Source: Scytonematopsis contorta HA4267-MV1
GTDB taxonomy: Bacteria > Cyanobacteriota > Cyanobacteriia > Cyanobacteriales > Nostocaceae
Assembly: GCA_019359035.1 (NCBI GenBank)
Contig: JAHHIC010000043.1
Coordinates: 145,921-209,920 of the forward strand
Direction: 5' to 3'
Length of the DNA: 64,000 nt
In this document: positions 46,059 to 55,329 of the stretch, piece after piece
Layout: every line of letters starts with the position of its first letter
Position numbering within the stretch: position 1 is the first letter of the stretch
Notes under the pieces: generated by a model
Databases searched by the model: none
The model's input: only the letters and a program-made list of their open reading frames with translations
Told to the model about the DNA's origin: nothing
Made by a program: the position numbers and the translations under genes

Positions 46059-47012
46059 TTACCAATCACTGTAAAGCTTTTCTGCATAGACCATCACTTC
46101 TTCACCTGGTAGCTTAATTTTAGGAGTTTGATGTGGGTAACGGGTTTCAATCGCAGTGGTATCTTGCTCAACAATCACATCGATTGCTTTCAGCATAGAC
46201 TTACCTAATATTGGCTTCATCCAAGAAAACTTAAACTTACCAAAGATAAGTTCATAAATTTTGGTTTTATTATCTTGTTCTGGATATTGCACAACCACCT
46301 GAGCAAAAGGTCCTGCTCCGGTTTCTGCGTAAAGAACAAGGATAGATGGGAAAAAATACTCAACTGTGCTTTTGAGAATCTTAGGCATTGTTAGCAACAC
46401 GGGGTTGCCAAGTAATTCTCTTAATGAGTTATTAGTTCTAGTGCTTTCTTGTTTTACCTTGTACCAATAACCATTTTTCTCAAAATCTGTCATTTCGTTT
46501 TCAACAATTTGGAATAATTCTCGATGCGTGCCATTTTGGTGATTAAAATCAGAGTTAATCAGCCAAGTACTCAAAAAATCTCCTTGAATGCTCTTTTCTC
46601 CTGCAATGCCAACAAAATCATACTCAGCAGCAATTTTTTCCACGATATCAGGAATGGGAACTCTTGATTCACAATCGCCATAAGTCCAAATCAAGTCACC
46701 AATCACGTTTAACTTTAAAGGTTTAGCAATCGGCTGTGCATCATGCTTTCCGTCGCGATGTAATCTCCCTTCACCATCGAATTCTAATGCGTGAAAAGGA
46801 CAAGTGATGGTATTGCGCTCTTCACAAATCCAGCCATTGGACAGTGGAGCTTGCATGTGAGGACAAATGTTTTCTAATCCAAATACATCTCCGTTGCGAT
46901 TTTGCCAGAGAACATAGTCTCGACCATTCAACGTGACTTTACGAGGTTGGTTGATTTTTAGCATGGAACGGTGAGCAATTAACCAAGGAGCACCGGGTAA
47001 AACAGTATTCAT
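46059..47012 (-). CDS. Rieske [2Fe-2S] oxygenase family protein
   Basis: The 317-residue protein has a Rieske cluster site with CPHMQAPL and CPFHALEF (Cys-x-His and Cys-x-x-His, near residues 49 and 70), then the mononuclear-iron site pattern with His-x4-His in FNHQNGTHRELF. Such proteins hydroxylate or oxidise aromatic or alicyclic substrates using electrons from a reductase, which is absent here. The start sits 6 bp from one of three copies of the CTAACCTACTTTTTAGTTAA box and is divergent from the CopG-like/TetR genes. TetR control is therefore likely. Confidence 0.9.
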   Translation of the reverse strand: MNTVLPGAPWLIAHRSMLKINQPRKVTLNGRDYVLWQNRNGDVFGLENICPHMQAPLSNGWICEERNTITCPFHALEFDGEGRLHRDGKHDAQPIAKPLKLNVIGDLIWTYGDCESRVPIPDIVEKIAAEYDFVGIAGEKSIQGDFLSTWLINSDFNHQNGTHRELFQIVENEMTDFEKNGYWYKVKQESTRTNNSLRELLGNPVLLTMPKILKSTVEYFFPSILVLYAETGAGPFAQVVVQYPEQDNKTKIYELIFGKFKFSWMKPILGKSMLKAIDVIVEQDTTAIETRYPHQTPKIKLPGEEVMVYAEKLYSDW

Positions 47013-47028
47013 ATCTAGATGTTTCTAA

Positions 47029-47048
47029 CTAACCTTATTTTTAGTTAG
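47029..47048. promoter_or_regulatory. operator box 1, CTAACC-N8-GTTAG
   Basis: CTAACCTTATTTTTAGTTAG, between the Rieske gene and the divergent CopG-like gene, 16 bp from the Rieske start. The ends CTAAC and GTTAG form a dyad. Confidence 0.7.
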
Positions 47049-47079
47049 TATGTAACTATTGGTGTAAGCTTGTCAACTA

Positions 47080-47099
47080 CTAACCTACTTTTTAGTTAA
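47080..47099. promoter_or_regulatory. operator box 2
   Basis: CTAACCTACTTTTTAGTTAA ends 13 bp before the chosen CopG-like start and 1 bp before the upstream ATG. Confidence 0.75.
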
Positions 47100-47112
47100 T
47101 ATGGAGAAACCG

Positions 47113-47364
47113 ATGAACAATCAAAGGATTCCGCAAACTGACTTTATTCAGGAGCTGGCTCAATTTTGGGACAGGCACGATTTAACTGATTTTGAGGAGC
47201 AGTTAGAAGAAGTTACAGAACCAGTCTTTGAGCGAAAAACTTTAGTACAAATACACTTGCAACCCGTAGAAGTAGAAGCTGTTAAAGAAGCTGCTCGTTT
47301 ACGGGGGATGAGCTATGTTGATTTGCTCCGAGAATGGGTTTTAGAAAAAGTTCACATATCCTAA
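47113..47364 (+). CDS. CopG/BrnA-like antitoxin-type protein, orphan
   Basis: The start at 47113 is chosen because GGAG (47103-47106) sits 6 bp before this ATG; the earlier ATG (47101) overlaps the operator and the ribosome site. The 83-residue protein has an acidic N-terminus and a C-terminal ribbon-helix-helix (TLVQIHLQPVEVEAVKEAA, SYVDLLREWVLEKV), like antitoxins of the CopG/BrnA group. No toxin gene is adjacent. It lies in a TetR-boxed region, between operator copies 2 and 3, and may be a DNA-binding helper or a remnant of a TA pair. Confidence 0.6.
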   Translation: MNNQRIPQTDFIQELAQFWDRHDLTDFEEQLEEVTEPVFERKTLVQIHLQPVEVEAVKEAARLRGMSYVDLLREWVLEKVHIS

Positions 47365-47381
47365 GTGTAGGAAATTAAATG

Positions 47382-47401
47382 CTAACCTACTTTTTAGTTA
47401 A
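47382..47401. promoter_or_regulatory. operator box 3
   Basis: CTAACCTACTTTTTAGTTAA, identical to box 2, ends 9 bp before the TetR start codon. Confidence 0.72.
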
Positions 47402-47410
47402 GATGGTTGG

Positions 47411-48082
47411 GTGTATTATGTGAATTCGTTTGTGGCTCGTTCAACTAAAACCAATAAATCGTCCAAAAAACCTCGCCAAGTGCGTGATGCCGAAGCTACC
47501 CAAGCGCAAATTCTCGATGCAGCAGAACAAGAGTTTGCCCGTTGTGGTTTAGCCGGGGCACGTATTGACACAATTGTTGCCCAGACAGGTGTCACCAAGG
47601 CGATGATTTATTATTATTTTCAGAGTAAAGAGGGTCTATATGAAGCGGTAATGCAACGAATTGGTAGGCAATTAGATGAAGCATTTGAGCAACTTGCTTC
47701 AACAGAGCTACCAGCTGATGAAGCCTTAAAAGAAGCAATTAGGGCTGCAATTGCCTATGGAGCGGCTTATCCACATCGAGGAATGCTCTGGTTTTATGAG
47801 GCTATTCAAAATCAAGGACGATATGGCAAGTTGAGCCAGTGGCAAAATAGTTTTTGGAGCATGACCACAATTTTAGAACGAGGAATGGCAGAAAAAGTTT
47901 TTCGTCCCCTCGACCCATTTTTAACGACGATTAATATTTTAGGTGTTTGTACATTTTATTTTAATGCTTATGAAAACTTGAAATATTTGGATTCCAATCG
48001 ACAGCTACTTAGTCCAGAGATGATTGAGCAACAAATAAAAGAAGCACTCAATTTGATTATGTCAGGAGTTTGTACTTTATAG
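47411..48082 (+). CDS. TetR family regulator
   Basis: A 223-residue protein with a Lys-rich arm and a TetR HTH at residues 20-70 (ILDAAEQEFARCGLAGARID, recognition helix VTKAMIYYYFQSKEGLY). The start codon is uncertain: GTG at 47411 is used, but GTG at 47420 or 47432 would serve. Operator box 3 lies directly upstream and boxes 1 and 2 control the divergent Rieske gene, so one regulator probably governs the whole 46.0-48.1 kb set. The ligand is unknown. Confidence 0.9.
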   Translation: MYYVNSFVARSTKTNKSSKKPRQVRDAEATQAQILDAAEQEFARCGLAGARIDTIVAQTGVTKAMIYYYFQSKEGLYEAVMQRIGRQLDEAFEQLASTELPADEALKEAIRAAIAYGAAYPHRGMLWFYEAIQNQGRYGKLSQWQNSFWSMTTILERGMAEKVFRPLDPFLTTINILGVCTFYFNAYENLKYLDSNRQLLSPEMIEQQIKEALNLIMSGVCTL

Positions 48083-48168
48083 CATTTTGAATTTTGGATT
48101 TTAGGCTTCTAAATTGCTTTCATAGTTTAAGCTACATTCGATGTTGTACTACTAGATGAAAAAGCAAT

Positions 48169-48870
48169 ATGGACGAAAGCTTGACCTCAAAAATCCGTAA
48201 TGACTTCGATAAGATTGCTCTGCATGACCAAGAGGGATGGGACCATAACAATCACTACCACCGTTTTCTGCTCAAGCAGTTACCTATTCGTTGCAAAACC
48301 GTTTTGGATATTGGCTGTGGAACAGGTGAGTTTTCGAGGCTTCTAGCTAAACGCGCAGACCAAGTGATTGCGATGGATTTATCTAGTAAGATGATTGAGG
48401 TTGCCAAGCAGCGTTCCAAGCAGTACGTAAACATTGATTTTCAAGTTGGTGATGTTTTGCAATTGCAGCTTCCGGTTGAGCAATTCGATGCAATTGTTTC
48501 TATTGCTACGCTACATCATTTGCCTGTAGAGGAATTGCTACCTAATCTCAAATCGGCATTGAAACCCGGTGGTAGGCTTGTAATTTTAGATTTGCTCGAA
48601 TATGAAAGCTTGCAAGATAGCTTGAGTGATGTGATTGCAGTTCCTCTCAACTGGCTATTTCAAATACTCAAAAACAGACACATTAAAGCATCACCCGAAG
48701 CAGTCAAAGCTATGAGAGAACATCTTCGTACAGACAAGTACCTTACTCTGTCACAAGCTGCAGTTGCTTCACAGTCAAAGGTGCTACCAGGTTTAGTGTT
48801 AATATCATTCGGACAAGAGAGCGATTTGACTTCAGCGAGTGCTGGGTTTTTTGAAAACAGTTGTTCTTGA
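48169..48870 (+). pseudogene. class I methyltransferase, truncated at the 3' end
   Basis: Residues 1 to about 196 form a normal SAM methyltransferase (VLDIGCGTGEFSRLLAKRAD, VIAMDLSSKMIEVA, LHHLPVEELL, LKPGGRLVILD), continuing to DKYLTLSQ at about 48757. After this the sequence no longer matches the family. The remaining frame to 48870 is the antisense of a DUF4333 lipoprotein gene. The terminal part that completes the fold is therefore replaced. The truncated enzyme may be unstable. Confidence 0.75.
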
Positions 48871-49106
48871 ATAATCGCTTCAGCCTTCTTTGCAGCTTCT
48901 GACTTTTTCGCGTTATCAGCAGCTGACTTAGTGTTTGACTTAGGCTGGTTTGTTGTTTGAGTGTCTGAACTTTCAGAAGCCTTGTTAGTTGTTTGAGTGT
49001 TTGAACTTCCGGAAGAATCCTCACCCTCACTGCAAGCGGTAACTATTGCAGCTAAACCAAGCATTAGAACAATTAGAAAGAATTTTGAGATTGTTTTAGA
49101 AAGCAT
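48660..49106 (-). pseudogene. DUF4333-type lipoprotein, truncated at the 3' end
   Basis: The gene starts with a lipoprotein signal (MLSKTISKFFLIVLMLGLAA, lipobox VTAC), then a Thr/Ser/Gln-rich linker and the N-terminal part of a DUF4333-like domain (VKSLSCPNDI, GSTFDCEA). At about 48765 homology stops and the frame runs into the antisense of the methyltransferase. Both genes thus end at the same short junction (48755-48766). It is probably an exported protein that lost its C-terminal beta strands. Confidence 0.7.
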
Positions 49107-49437
49107 AAGCAGTAAATTAAGTGTATGGATGAACCCTTATGTCCTGAGGTTGAGGCAACTTTAGATTGAAAGCAAGAAAGCTTGCATTTTGGGTTCAACA
49201 ATAGTATTCCCAGTTATTTTATGAAAATAACTTTTTGCAGAGTATAATTTGAGTGGTACCTTAGTTCTTGCGTTCTTAGCGTGCTAAATTTTGATTAAAG
49301 TCGATAATTTTGCTTTAAAATCAAGGCTTACAACCACTTACAGTTAAAATTCCAACTATATCTTCCCCTACCCAGTTGCAAAGTAATTCATTACCAAATT
49401 TTTGTTCAAATCACAATACAAAAATTTAACGAAATCG
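49107..49437. other. gap of 331 bases
   Basis: AT-rich, with no gene or strong repeat recognised. Confidence 0.4.
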
Positions 49438-50397
49438 CTAAAAACGACATACATCTTCTATCAAAGGACAATTCTTGTCTTTAATTGGATTATTTTCCAA
49501 CTGAAGAGTTCTTAAATTAGCTAAACTAGATAGTGCTTTTATATCACTTATTTGGTTATCAAAGAGCAAGAGTTCTGTTAAATTAGTTAAACTAGATAGT
49601 GCTTTTATATCACTTATTTTATTATTAGAGAGCAAGAGTTCTGTTAAATTAGTTAAACTAGATAGTGCTTTTATATCACTTATTTTATTATTTTCGAGCC
49701 AGAGTATAGTTAAATTAGTTAAACTAGATAGCGGTTTGACATCACTTATTTGATTTTTGTTGAGTGTGAGTATAGTTAAATTAGTTAAACTAGATAGTGG
49801 TTTTATATCACTTATTTGATTCTTGTTGAGTAGGAGTATTGTTAAATTAGTTAAATTAGATAGTGGTTTTATATCACTTATTTTATTATTATAGAGCCAG
49901 AGTTGTGTTAAATTAGTTAAACTAGATAGCGGTTTGACATCACTTATTTGATTAAAACTGAGCACAAGTTGAGTTAAATTAGTTAAGCTAGATAGTGGTT
50001 TGATATCACTTATTTGATTATTAGAAAGCGAGAGTTTATTTAAACTAGTTAAACTAGACAGTGATTCGATATCATTTATTTTATTATTGTCGAGCCAGAG
50101 GTGGGTTAAATTAGTTAAACTAGATAGCGGTTTGATATCACTTATTTGATTACTTCCAAGGTCAAGTTCCGTTAACTTTCTGAGATTTTGATTAGCCTTT
50201 ACACAGTTGTTTGTACCAGCTTCTTTCAACAATAATTCAACTATATGCCTTGTTGCTTGCGGTAATTTTGAATTTTGATTACACCAATCAGTAAAATGCG
50301 TGAAATTTCTCTCTCGTTTCACTTCTACTGCAATGCTTGGACTTGTTAATATTAATGATGCTAAAGAAGCTATAGTGGTCAAAAATATTCTTTGCAT
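49438..50397 (-). CDS. exported leucine-rich-repeat protein
   Basis: The 319-residue protein has a Sec signal (residues 1-23, ending PSIAVEV), a short cap with one Cys pair and about eleven 22-residue LRRs of the internalin type (LSSLTNLTxLxLxxNxISDI). Neighbouring repeats are nearly identical in DNA as well as in protein, so the array is recent and can change copy number by slippage or unequal crossing-over. The end has a small cap with KDKNCPLIEDVCRF. Similar SDS22/internalin-like LRRs mediate protein contact. The function is unknown; the location is outside the cytoplasm. Confidence 0.9.
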   Translation of the reverse strand: MQRIFLTTIASLASLILTSPSIAVEVKRERNFTHFTDWCNQNSKLPQATRHIVELLLKEAGTNNCVKANQNLRKLTELDLGSNQISDIKPLSSLTNLTHLWLDNNKINDIESLSSLTSLNKLSLSNNQISDIKPLSSLTNLTQLVLSFNQISDVKPLSSLTNLTQLWLYNNKISDIKPLSNLTNLTILLLNKNQISDIKPLSSLTNLTILTLNKNQISDVKPLSSLTNLTILWLENNKISDIKALSSLTNLTELLLSNNKISDIKALSSLTNLTELLLFDNQISDIKALSSLANLRTLQLENNPIKDKNCPLIEDVCRF

Positions 50398-50741
50398 GTT
50401 GCTGTAAGTATATTTACTCTTTTACTCTTGAAATTATCCAATCGATGTTTGTAAATCACAAGTGTTAATGTAATGAATACATTGCTACAAACGCGGAAGC
50501 TATTTATGCATCATTAAGCTGTTGCAATAACTAAGTTACTTAGCTTCACAAGTTCTGATAAAATTTCACTTGATTATACGTCTTTTCTTTTTATAAAGAA
50601 TTATTAATCCATTTGACTTGGGTGATATTACTGAAAATTAAATTATAGTAAACTTATTTTGCAATTAAATAAACTTTGATAAGAGATAATTTAAACTAAC
50701 CTCAGCGTGCATTAATAATTTTATTTCTATAGTCCAAATTT
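50398..50741. other. AT-rich gap
   Basis: No gene, palindrome or tandem repeat of note in these 344 bases, which include the LRR promoter. Confidence 0.4.
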
Positions 50742-51269
50742 TTATATATATGAAAGATTCTTTATGTCTGTCCATCCGTAAGCAACAGCAGTTAGCATCA
50801 CTCCACCGATTTCTAATTGCTTATCATAAACTCTTTTTCCTCCCAGTGCTTCATAAAATCGACAAGCAAAATTATCATCTAACACCCACACTAGCATTGA
50901 ATGAATATCTATCTGATTAAGCTTTTCTATGACAGTACTAAATAATTTACGCCCAACTCCCTTACGTTGGCTACTTTGTAAAATATAAATAGCATTTAAC
51001 TCTCCTTTATAAACTGAATCACCCGTACGTTCCAATCCCCCATTCGCAAAACCAATAATTTGCCCCGATTTTTCTTCTGCAACATAAGTGAAGTCACCAT
51101 TTTCTAAGCTATTGTTAAAAATTTGATGCCAGTTTTTTTCTCTTCTTTCATAAGACAAACTTGCCAAGTATTCGTCTGGAACAATTCCTTTATAAGTGCT
51201 TCGCCAAGTGTCTACGTGAACTTTGGCAATTGCAGGTACATCATCATGAGTAGCTTCTCGTATAATCAT
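50742..51269 (-). CDS. GNAT family N-acetyltransferase
   Basis: The 175-residue protein starts IIREATHDDVPAIAKVHVDTW, has the acetyl-CoA loop AIYILQSSQRKGVGRKLF (Q-x-x-G-x-G pattern) and the beta-bulge CRFYEALGGKRV. The closest memory match is to small-molecule acetyltransferases with a WRSTYKGI motif near the start, a phosphinothricin/streptothricin-type subgroup, but the acceptor cannot be stated. Single gene, divergent from the WD40 gene. Confidence 0.9.
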   Translation of the reverse strand: MIIREATHDDVPAIAKVHVDTWRSTYKGIVPDEYLASLSYERREKNWHQIFNNSLENGDFTYVAEEKSGQIIGFANGGLERTGDSVYKGELNAIYILQSSQRKGVGRKLFSTVIEKLNQIDIHSMLVWVLDDNFACRFYEALGGKRVYDKQLEIGGVMLTAVAYGWTDIKNLSYI

Positions 51270-51418
51270 GATTCACTCAGTGTTGCTTTTATAAGATGTT
51301 AGCAGATAATAAAAGGGTTAAATTAATATGCTTTATCCATATATAGCTGAAATTAACTAATTTTTGGAACAATACGGTATTAATGTAAGTCATTTAAACT
51401 ACATATATATTTAAGATA

Positions 51419-52486
51419 ATGACTACTATACCGCATATCATTTGGAAAACTTTAACAGCAATTACATTAACCGCATCCAGTATCGCAAGTGTTATACCAT
51501 ACCATCTTGCAGTTGCTCAAGTAACACCACAAACTCAAGCTACTAGTCGGTTCAAACTCACTTTGTCAGGACATACTGCACCACTTAGAACAATAGCTCT
51601 TAGTAAAAACGGGCAAATTTTAGCAAGTACTAGCGATGATAAGACTATCAAATTGTGGAATCCGAAAACAGGAGAATTAATTAGCACCATAAATGAACAA
51701 TCTGCGAACGGAATTAGAGGTCTAGCTATTTTTCCGGATGGGCAAACCATTTTAGGTTACGGTTATGGCAATACAATAAAATTATGGAATGCAACAACAG
51801 GAAAAGTAATTAGAACTGTAGATGTAAAGTCTGATGTGTACTCAGTTGTCATTGCTTCAGACGGAGAAACTATAATTAGTGGTTCTGCAGATAATCAAGT
51901 TAAGTTTTGGAACTCGAAAAATGGTCAACGAATTCGCACTTGGAAGGCAAATGCATATTCTTTGGCAATTAGCAGCGATGGTAAAACTTTATTTACTGGT
52001 GGAGAAAATGGAGGAATAGTTAGACTGCGAAATACTAAAACCGGAAAAATATTACGAACCTTCATTCCACCAAAGCCGAAAAATCCTATCTTTGAAAATC
52101 AGATGGCATCTAGTGTTTCTTCTCTAGCTATCAGTCCTGATGGTCAATATTTGGTAACTGGTGGTTACGATGATAGCTTTCAATCAATTCCACAAACTGA
52201 TGGGAAAAATATCAAAGTGTGGAACCTCAGGACAGGAAAATTAGCTCACAATTTTTCTATCGGTGCTTCAGTTAATGCTCTTGTTATCAGTCCAGATAGT
52301 AAAGCTTTTGTTACTGGTGGTTTGGGATGGGATATTAACTTGTGGGATTTCAAAACAGGGAAAGTTGTAAATACACTAAAAGGACATGGTGGTGGAATTT
52401 ATGGTTTAGCTTTTAGTCGGGATGGAAAAACTCTTTTTAGTGGAAGTGGTGATAAGTCAATTAAAGCTTGGCAACTATCTCCTTAA
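51419..52486 (+). CDS. exported WD40-repeat protein
   Basis: A signal peptide (residues 1 to about 34, ending LAVAQV) is followed by about seven WD40 repeats (LASTSDDKTIKLWNPKTGEL, ISGSADNQVKFWNSKNGQ, LFSGSGDKSIKAWQL), enough for one beta propeller of ~320 residues. The motifs are of the cyanobacterial GH...DGKTLxSGSxDxTIKLW type. Periplasmic or outer-surface location is likely. The role, usually protein binding, is unknown. Confidence 0.92.
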   Translation: MTTIPHIIWKTLTAITLTASSIASVIPYHLAVAQVTPQTQATSRFKLTLSGHTAPLRTIALSKNGQILASTSDDKTIKLWNPKTGELISTINEQSANGIRGLAIFPDGQTILGYGYGNTIKLWNATTGKVIRTVDVKSDVYSVVIASDGETIISGSADNQVKFWNSKNGQRIRTWKANAYSLAISSDGKTLFTGGENGGIVRLRNTKTGKILRTFIPPKPKNPIFENQMASSVSSLAISPDGQYLVTGGYDDSFQSIPQTDGKNIKVWNLRTGKLAHNFSIGASVNALVISPDSKAFVTGGLGWDINLWDFKTGKVVNTLKGHGGGIYGLAFSRDGKTLFSGSGDKSIKAWQLSP

Positions 52487-52529
52487 TTAGAGATATTTAT
52501 AGCATTCCCTATGCTGAAGTATACAAGGG

Positions 52530-52622
52530 CGGGGCAAGAGAAAGCCCACCCCACAATATTTATTTTCCCTATTCCCACCTCCCTGCTCCCCATTCCCCAC
52601 TCCCCATTCCCCACTCCCCACC
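52530..52622. repeat. dispersed repeat plus CCCCATTCCCCACTC tandem
   Basis: A half copy of the GGGGCAAGAGAAAGCCCACC repeat is followed by about 55 bases of pyrimidine-rich tandem units (CCCCATTCCCCACTC). Low-complexity, non-coding. Confidence 0.8.
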
Positions 52623-52667
52623 CAACATAGGATATAAAAATATAGACCAACAAAAGCAAAACTACCT

Positions 52668-53801
52668 GTGGCAAACCAAACACAAAGTACCATACCAAGC
52701 GCTAGAACCCCTTTATATCCTCTAGCTCAACAACTTAAGGCTAGATTTACCGAGTTCGGTGGATGGGAAATGCCTGTGCAATTTAGTGGAATAACAAGCG
52801 AACACGAAGCAGTCAGAAATGCAGCAGGGATGTTCGATATCTCCCACATGGGTAAATTTACTCTCCAAGGTAGAAACCTAGTCTCACAGCTACAAAATTT
52901 AGTACCTTCTGATTTAAGCCGCTTACAACCAGGTCAAGCACAATACACAGTATTATTAAATTCAGAAGCAGGAATTATCGATGATATTATTTTTTATTAT
53001 CAAGGTGAAACCACCAGTGGCGAGCAACGGGGAGTATTGATAGTCAACGCGGCTACCACCAATAAAGATAAAACATGGCTTTTGCAAAATTTAGATACCA
53101 AGGAAATAAATTTCCAAGATTTATCCCCAGAAAAGGTTTTAATTGCGGTACAAGGACCAGAAGCTGTTGAAACTCTTCAATCATTGGTGGAAGCAGATTT
53201 GACACCAATCAAAGCTTTTGGACATTTGGAAGCAACATTACTGGGTAAACCCGCTTTTTTGGCTCGCACAGGTTACACAGGAGAAGATGGATTTGAGGTG
53301 ATGGTAGACCCAGAAATAGGCATCCAACTGTGGGAAAATCTTGTAAAATTGGGTGTACAGCCTTGCGGTCTTGGTGCGAGAGATACATTACGCTTAGAAG
53401 CTGCGATGGCACTTTACGGACAAGATATTGACGATAATACAACCCCTTTAGAAGCTGGTTTAGGTTGGTTAGTTCATTTGGATACTAAGGGTGAATTTAT
53501 CGGACGGTCTGTTTTAGAACAGCAAAAAACAGGAGGAGTCAAACGCCGACTGGTAGGATTACAAATGCAAAGACGCAACATAGCCCGTCATGGTTATCCC
53601 ATATTATCAGCTGGTAAAGTTGTGGGAGAGGTAACTAGTGGTACACTGTCACCAACTCTGGGTTATCCAGTCGCGTTAGCCTATGTACCTACGGAGTTAG
53701 CAACTATTGGACAACAGCTAGATGTAGAAATTCGTGGCAAAACTTATCCCGGAGTTGTTGTTAAACGTCCTTTTTATCGCTCAAAATCTCGTCTCAACTG
53801 A
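52668..53801 (+). CDS. gcvT: aminomethyltransferase, glycine cleavage T protein
   Basis: The start is GTG at 52668 (reads [17 protein letters not shown]). The 377 residues contain [52 protein letters not shown] and [16 protein letters not shown]. This is the full length of GcvT, which transfers the methylene group from glycine to tetrahydrofolate in the glycine cleavage system and so supports photorespiration. A housekeeping gene with no gcvH or gcvP nearby, as usual in cyanobacteria. The upstream tandem is not expected to block translation. Confidence 0.96.
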   Translation: MANQTQSTIPSARTPLYPLAQQLKARFTEFGGWEMPVQFSGITSEHEAVRNAAGMFDISHMGKFTLQGRNLVSQLQNLVPSDLSRLQPGQAQYTVLLNSEAGIIDDIIFYYQGETTSGEQRGVLIVNAATTNKDKTWLLQNLDTKEINFQDLSPEKVLIAVQGPEAVETLQSLVEADLTPIKAFGHLEATLLGKPAFLARTGYTGEDGFEVMVDPEIGIQLWENLVKLGVQPCGLGARDTLRLEAAMALYGQDIDDNTTPLEAGLGWLVHLDTKGEFIGRSVLEQQKTGGVKRRLVGLQMQRRNIARHGYPILSAGKVVGEVTSGTLSPTLGYPVALAYVPTELATIGQQLDVEIRGKTYPGVVVKRPFYRSKSRLN

Positions 53802-53852
53802 GTCAATACTTGAAAGGTTTTGCCCAAAAACGGGAAAATGCGTAGGTTGGGT

Positions 53853-53877
53853 TGCAATACTGCTCGGTTAAGGATTT
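53853..53877. repeat. 25-bp sequence shared with 63870
   Basis: TGCAATACTGCTCGGTTAAG plus GATTT; identical to 63870-63894. Probably an element end; see the truncated HTH gene. Confidence 0.7.
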
Positions 53878-53897
53878 TTCTTAGCGATTCCGGGTAT

Positions 53898-53925
53898 GTA
53901 GAGACGCGAAATTTCTCGTCTCTAC
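53898..53925. repeat. GTAGAGACG palindrome, copy 6
   Basis: GTAGAGACGCGAAA/TTTCTCGTCTCTAC, nearly perfect. Lies after gcvT. Confidence 0.8.
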
Positions 53926-54114
53926 AAGGTTTTTTGGTTATCGAATTTTCTTAACCGGTCAACATTTCTGCCCTTGGTGCAGGTGCAGCGACAAATCTAG
54001 GTACAGTTACATTTGTTGGAACCGTGGAATCAAGCTTATTTTAAAACTTATGCCTATTATCCTATTATCCTAATACAGCAATCTTAAATCATTCGTAAAA
54101 TTCCCACCCACATT

Positions 54115-54142
54115 GTAGAGGCGTGATTAATCGCGTCTTTAC
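54115..54142. repeat. GTAGAGACG palindrome, copy 7 (degraded)
   Basis: GTAGAGGCGTGATT/AATCGCGTCTTTAC, with three changes from the perfect palindrome. Confidence 0.72.
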
Positions 54143-54409
54143 GCGAATATATTCTTACAACTTAAATAGGACTGCTATATTTTGTTTGCCTCTATCCAAA
54201 GATATATTTTAATCCAAAAATATTGATTATTAATAAAACGATTGCTTCTTTTTAAGAAAATTAAATAATTGCTGAAAGACTTTTCCACTATGCATTACAA
54301 CAATAAGATGCGTTTGCCTTATTAGCTATCAACAATAGTATATGTATTATACAAAATTTTTAGCAATAAAATTTAAGGGTGGTAGCAGTACATCAAACAA
54401 ATAAGTCAA

Positions 54410-55329
54410 ATGCTGAAAATAAAATCTGTAACAGAGAACCTTCCTAATTCGAGCGAACTCAGCCAACGGTTGAATAATAAATCTCTGCTTTTATCCAGTC
54501 GGCTTCGGGGTTGGAATGGAATTTTGGTTGAGCAATATCAAAATTCTTCAACTCCAATCGAACAAGAACTTCCTGCCCTGTCAGTTCATTGGCTTATATT
54601 ACCACTAGGACATGCCGATTTTTTGGTTCACAAATCGGATAATCGCTTGCATGAATCAATTTTTCAAAATGGGGATAGCCTCTTGGTTCCGGCTGGACAA
54701 TCAAGCTACTGGCGTTGTCAAGGAAGTAAGTCCAACCAAACACAACTACATATTCACTTACAGCCAGAGTTAGTTGAACAAGTTGCTGAAGCCTCTGAAA
54801 TAGATGCTCAAGAGCTTGACCTTATAAACCGTCTCTGTAAGCAAGACTTACATCTTCAAAATATCGCAATGTTTTCTTCAATGAGTTACGCTCAGATGGT
54901 TTAATGGGGCAATTGTATGTTGAATCATTAACTCAAGCTTTAGTCATTTACCTGCTGCGACACTATTCGGGTGCCCCACCACAAATCATCACCTCTGTTG
55001 ACAGAAAATTAACTAACTCCCAAATGCAGCAAGCGCTCGATTATATTCACGCTCACCTTGACCAAGATTTATCATTGGTGCAAATTGCCGAAGTTATCAA
55101 TATTAGCCCTACTTATTTTGCTAGCTTATTCAAACGTGCTATAGGAATTTCTCCCCATCAATACGTAATTCAACAGCGAGTGGAACAGGCAAAATCGCTG
55201 CTGTCGAAAAGGGATTTATCGATTACGGACATTGCTTTACAAGTAGGTTTTTCTAGCCAAAGCCATTTGACACAACAGTTTAAGCGTCTCACTGGAATCA
55301 CGCCAAAACAGGCTCGCACTTTATCGTAA
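54410..55329 (+). pseudogene. AraC family regulator with a frameshift
   Basis: The first frame (54410-54904) gives a typical AraC-type sensing domain (VHWLILPLGHADFLV, VPAGQSSYWRCQG) up to NIAM. At the T-run 54872-54875 the frame is lost and ends early. The second frame, from within codons just after the T-run, continues NELRSDGLMGQLYVESLTQA and the full AraC HTH (LSLVQIAEVINISPTYFASL, then SKRDLSITDIALQVGFSSQS). One T inserted at this run restores a single ~305-residue protein of normal length. This may be a real mutation, a phase-variation tract or a sequencing error. The regulator stands in front of the promoter-cassette array and is its natural activator. Confidence 0.85.

Larger units (their letters stand above)
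53802..54409. other. gap with two palindromes and a shared 25-bp sequence
   Basis: No intact gene is present. The gap contains TGCAATACTGCTCGGTTAAG (53853), repeated at 63870; palindromes at 53898 and 54115; and an open stretch at 53957-54043 that reads like a protein tail (NISALGAGAATNLGTVTF) of unknown origin. AraC regulator signals start at about 54390. Confidence 0.6.

Noticed and set aside
49438..50397. CRISPR-like or non-coding repeat array
   Set aside because: The regular 66-bp repeats are in frame on the minus strand and encode LRRs behind a signal peptide.
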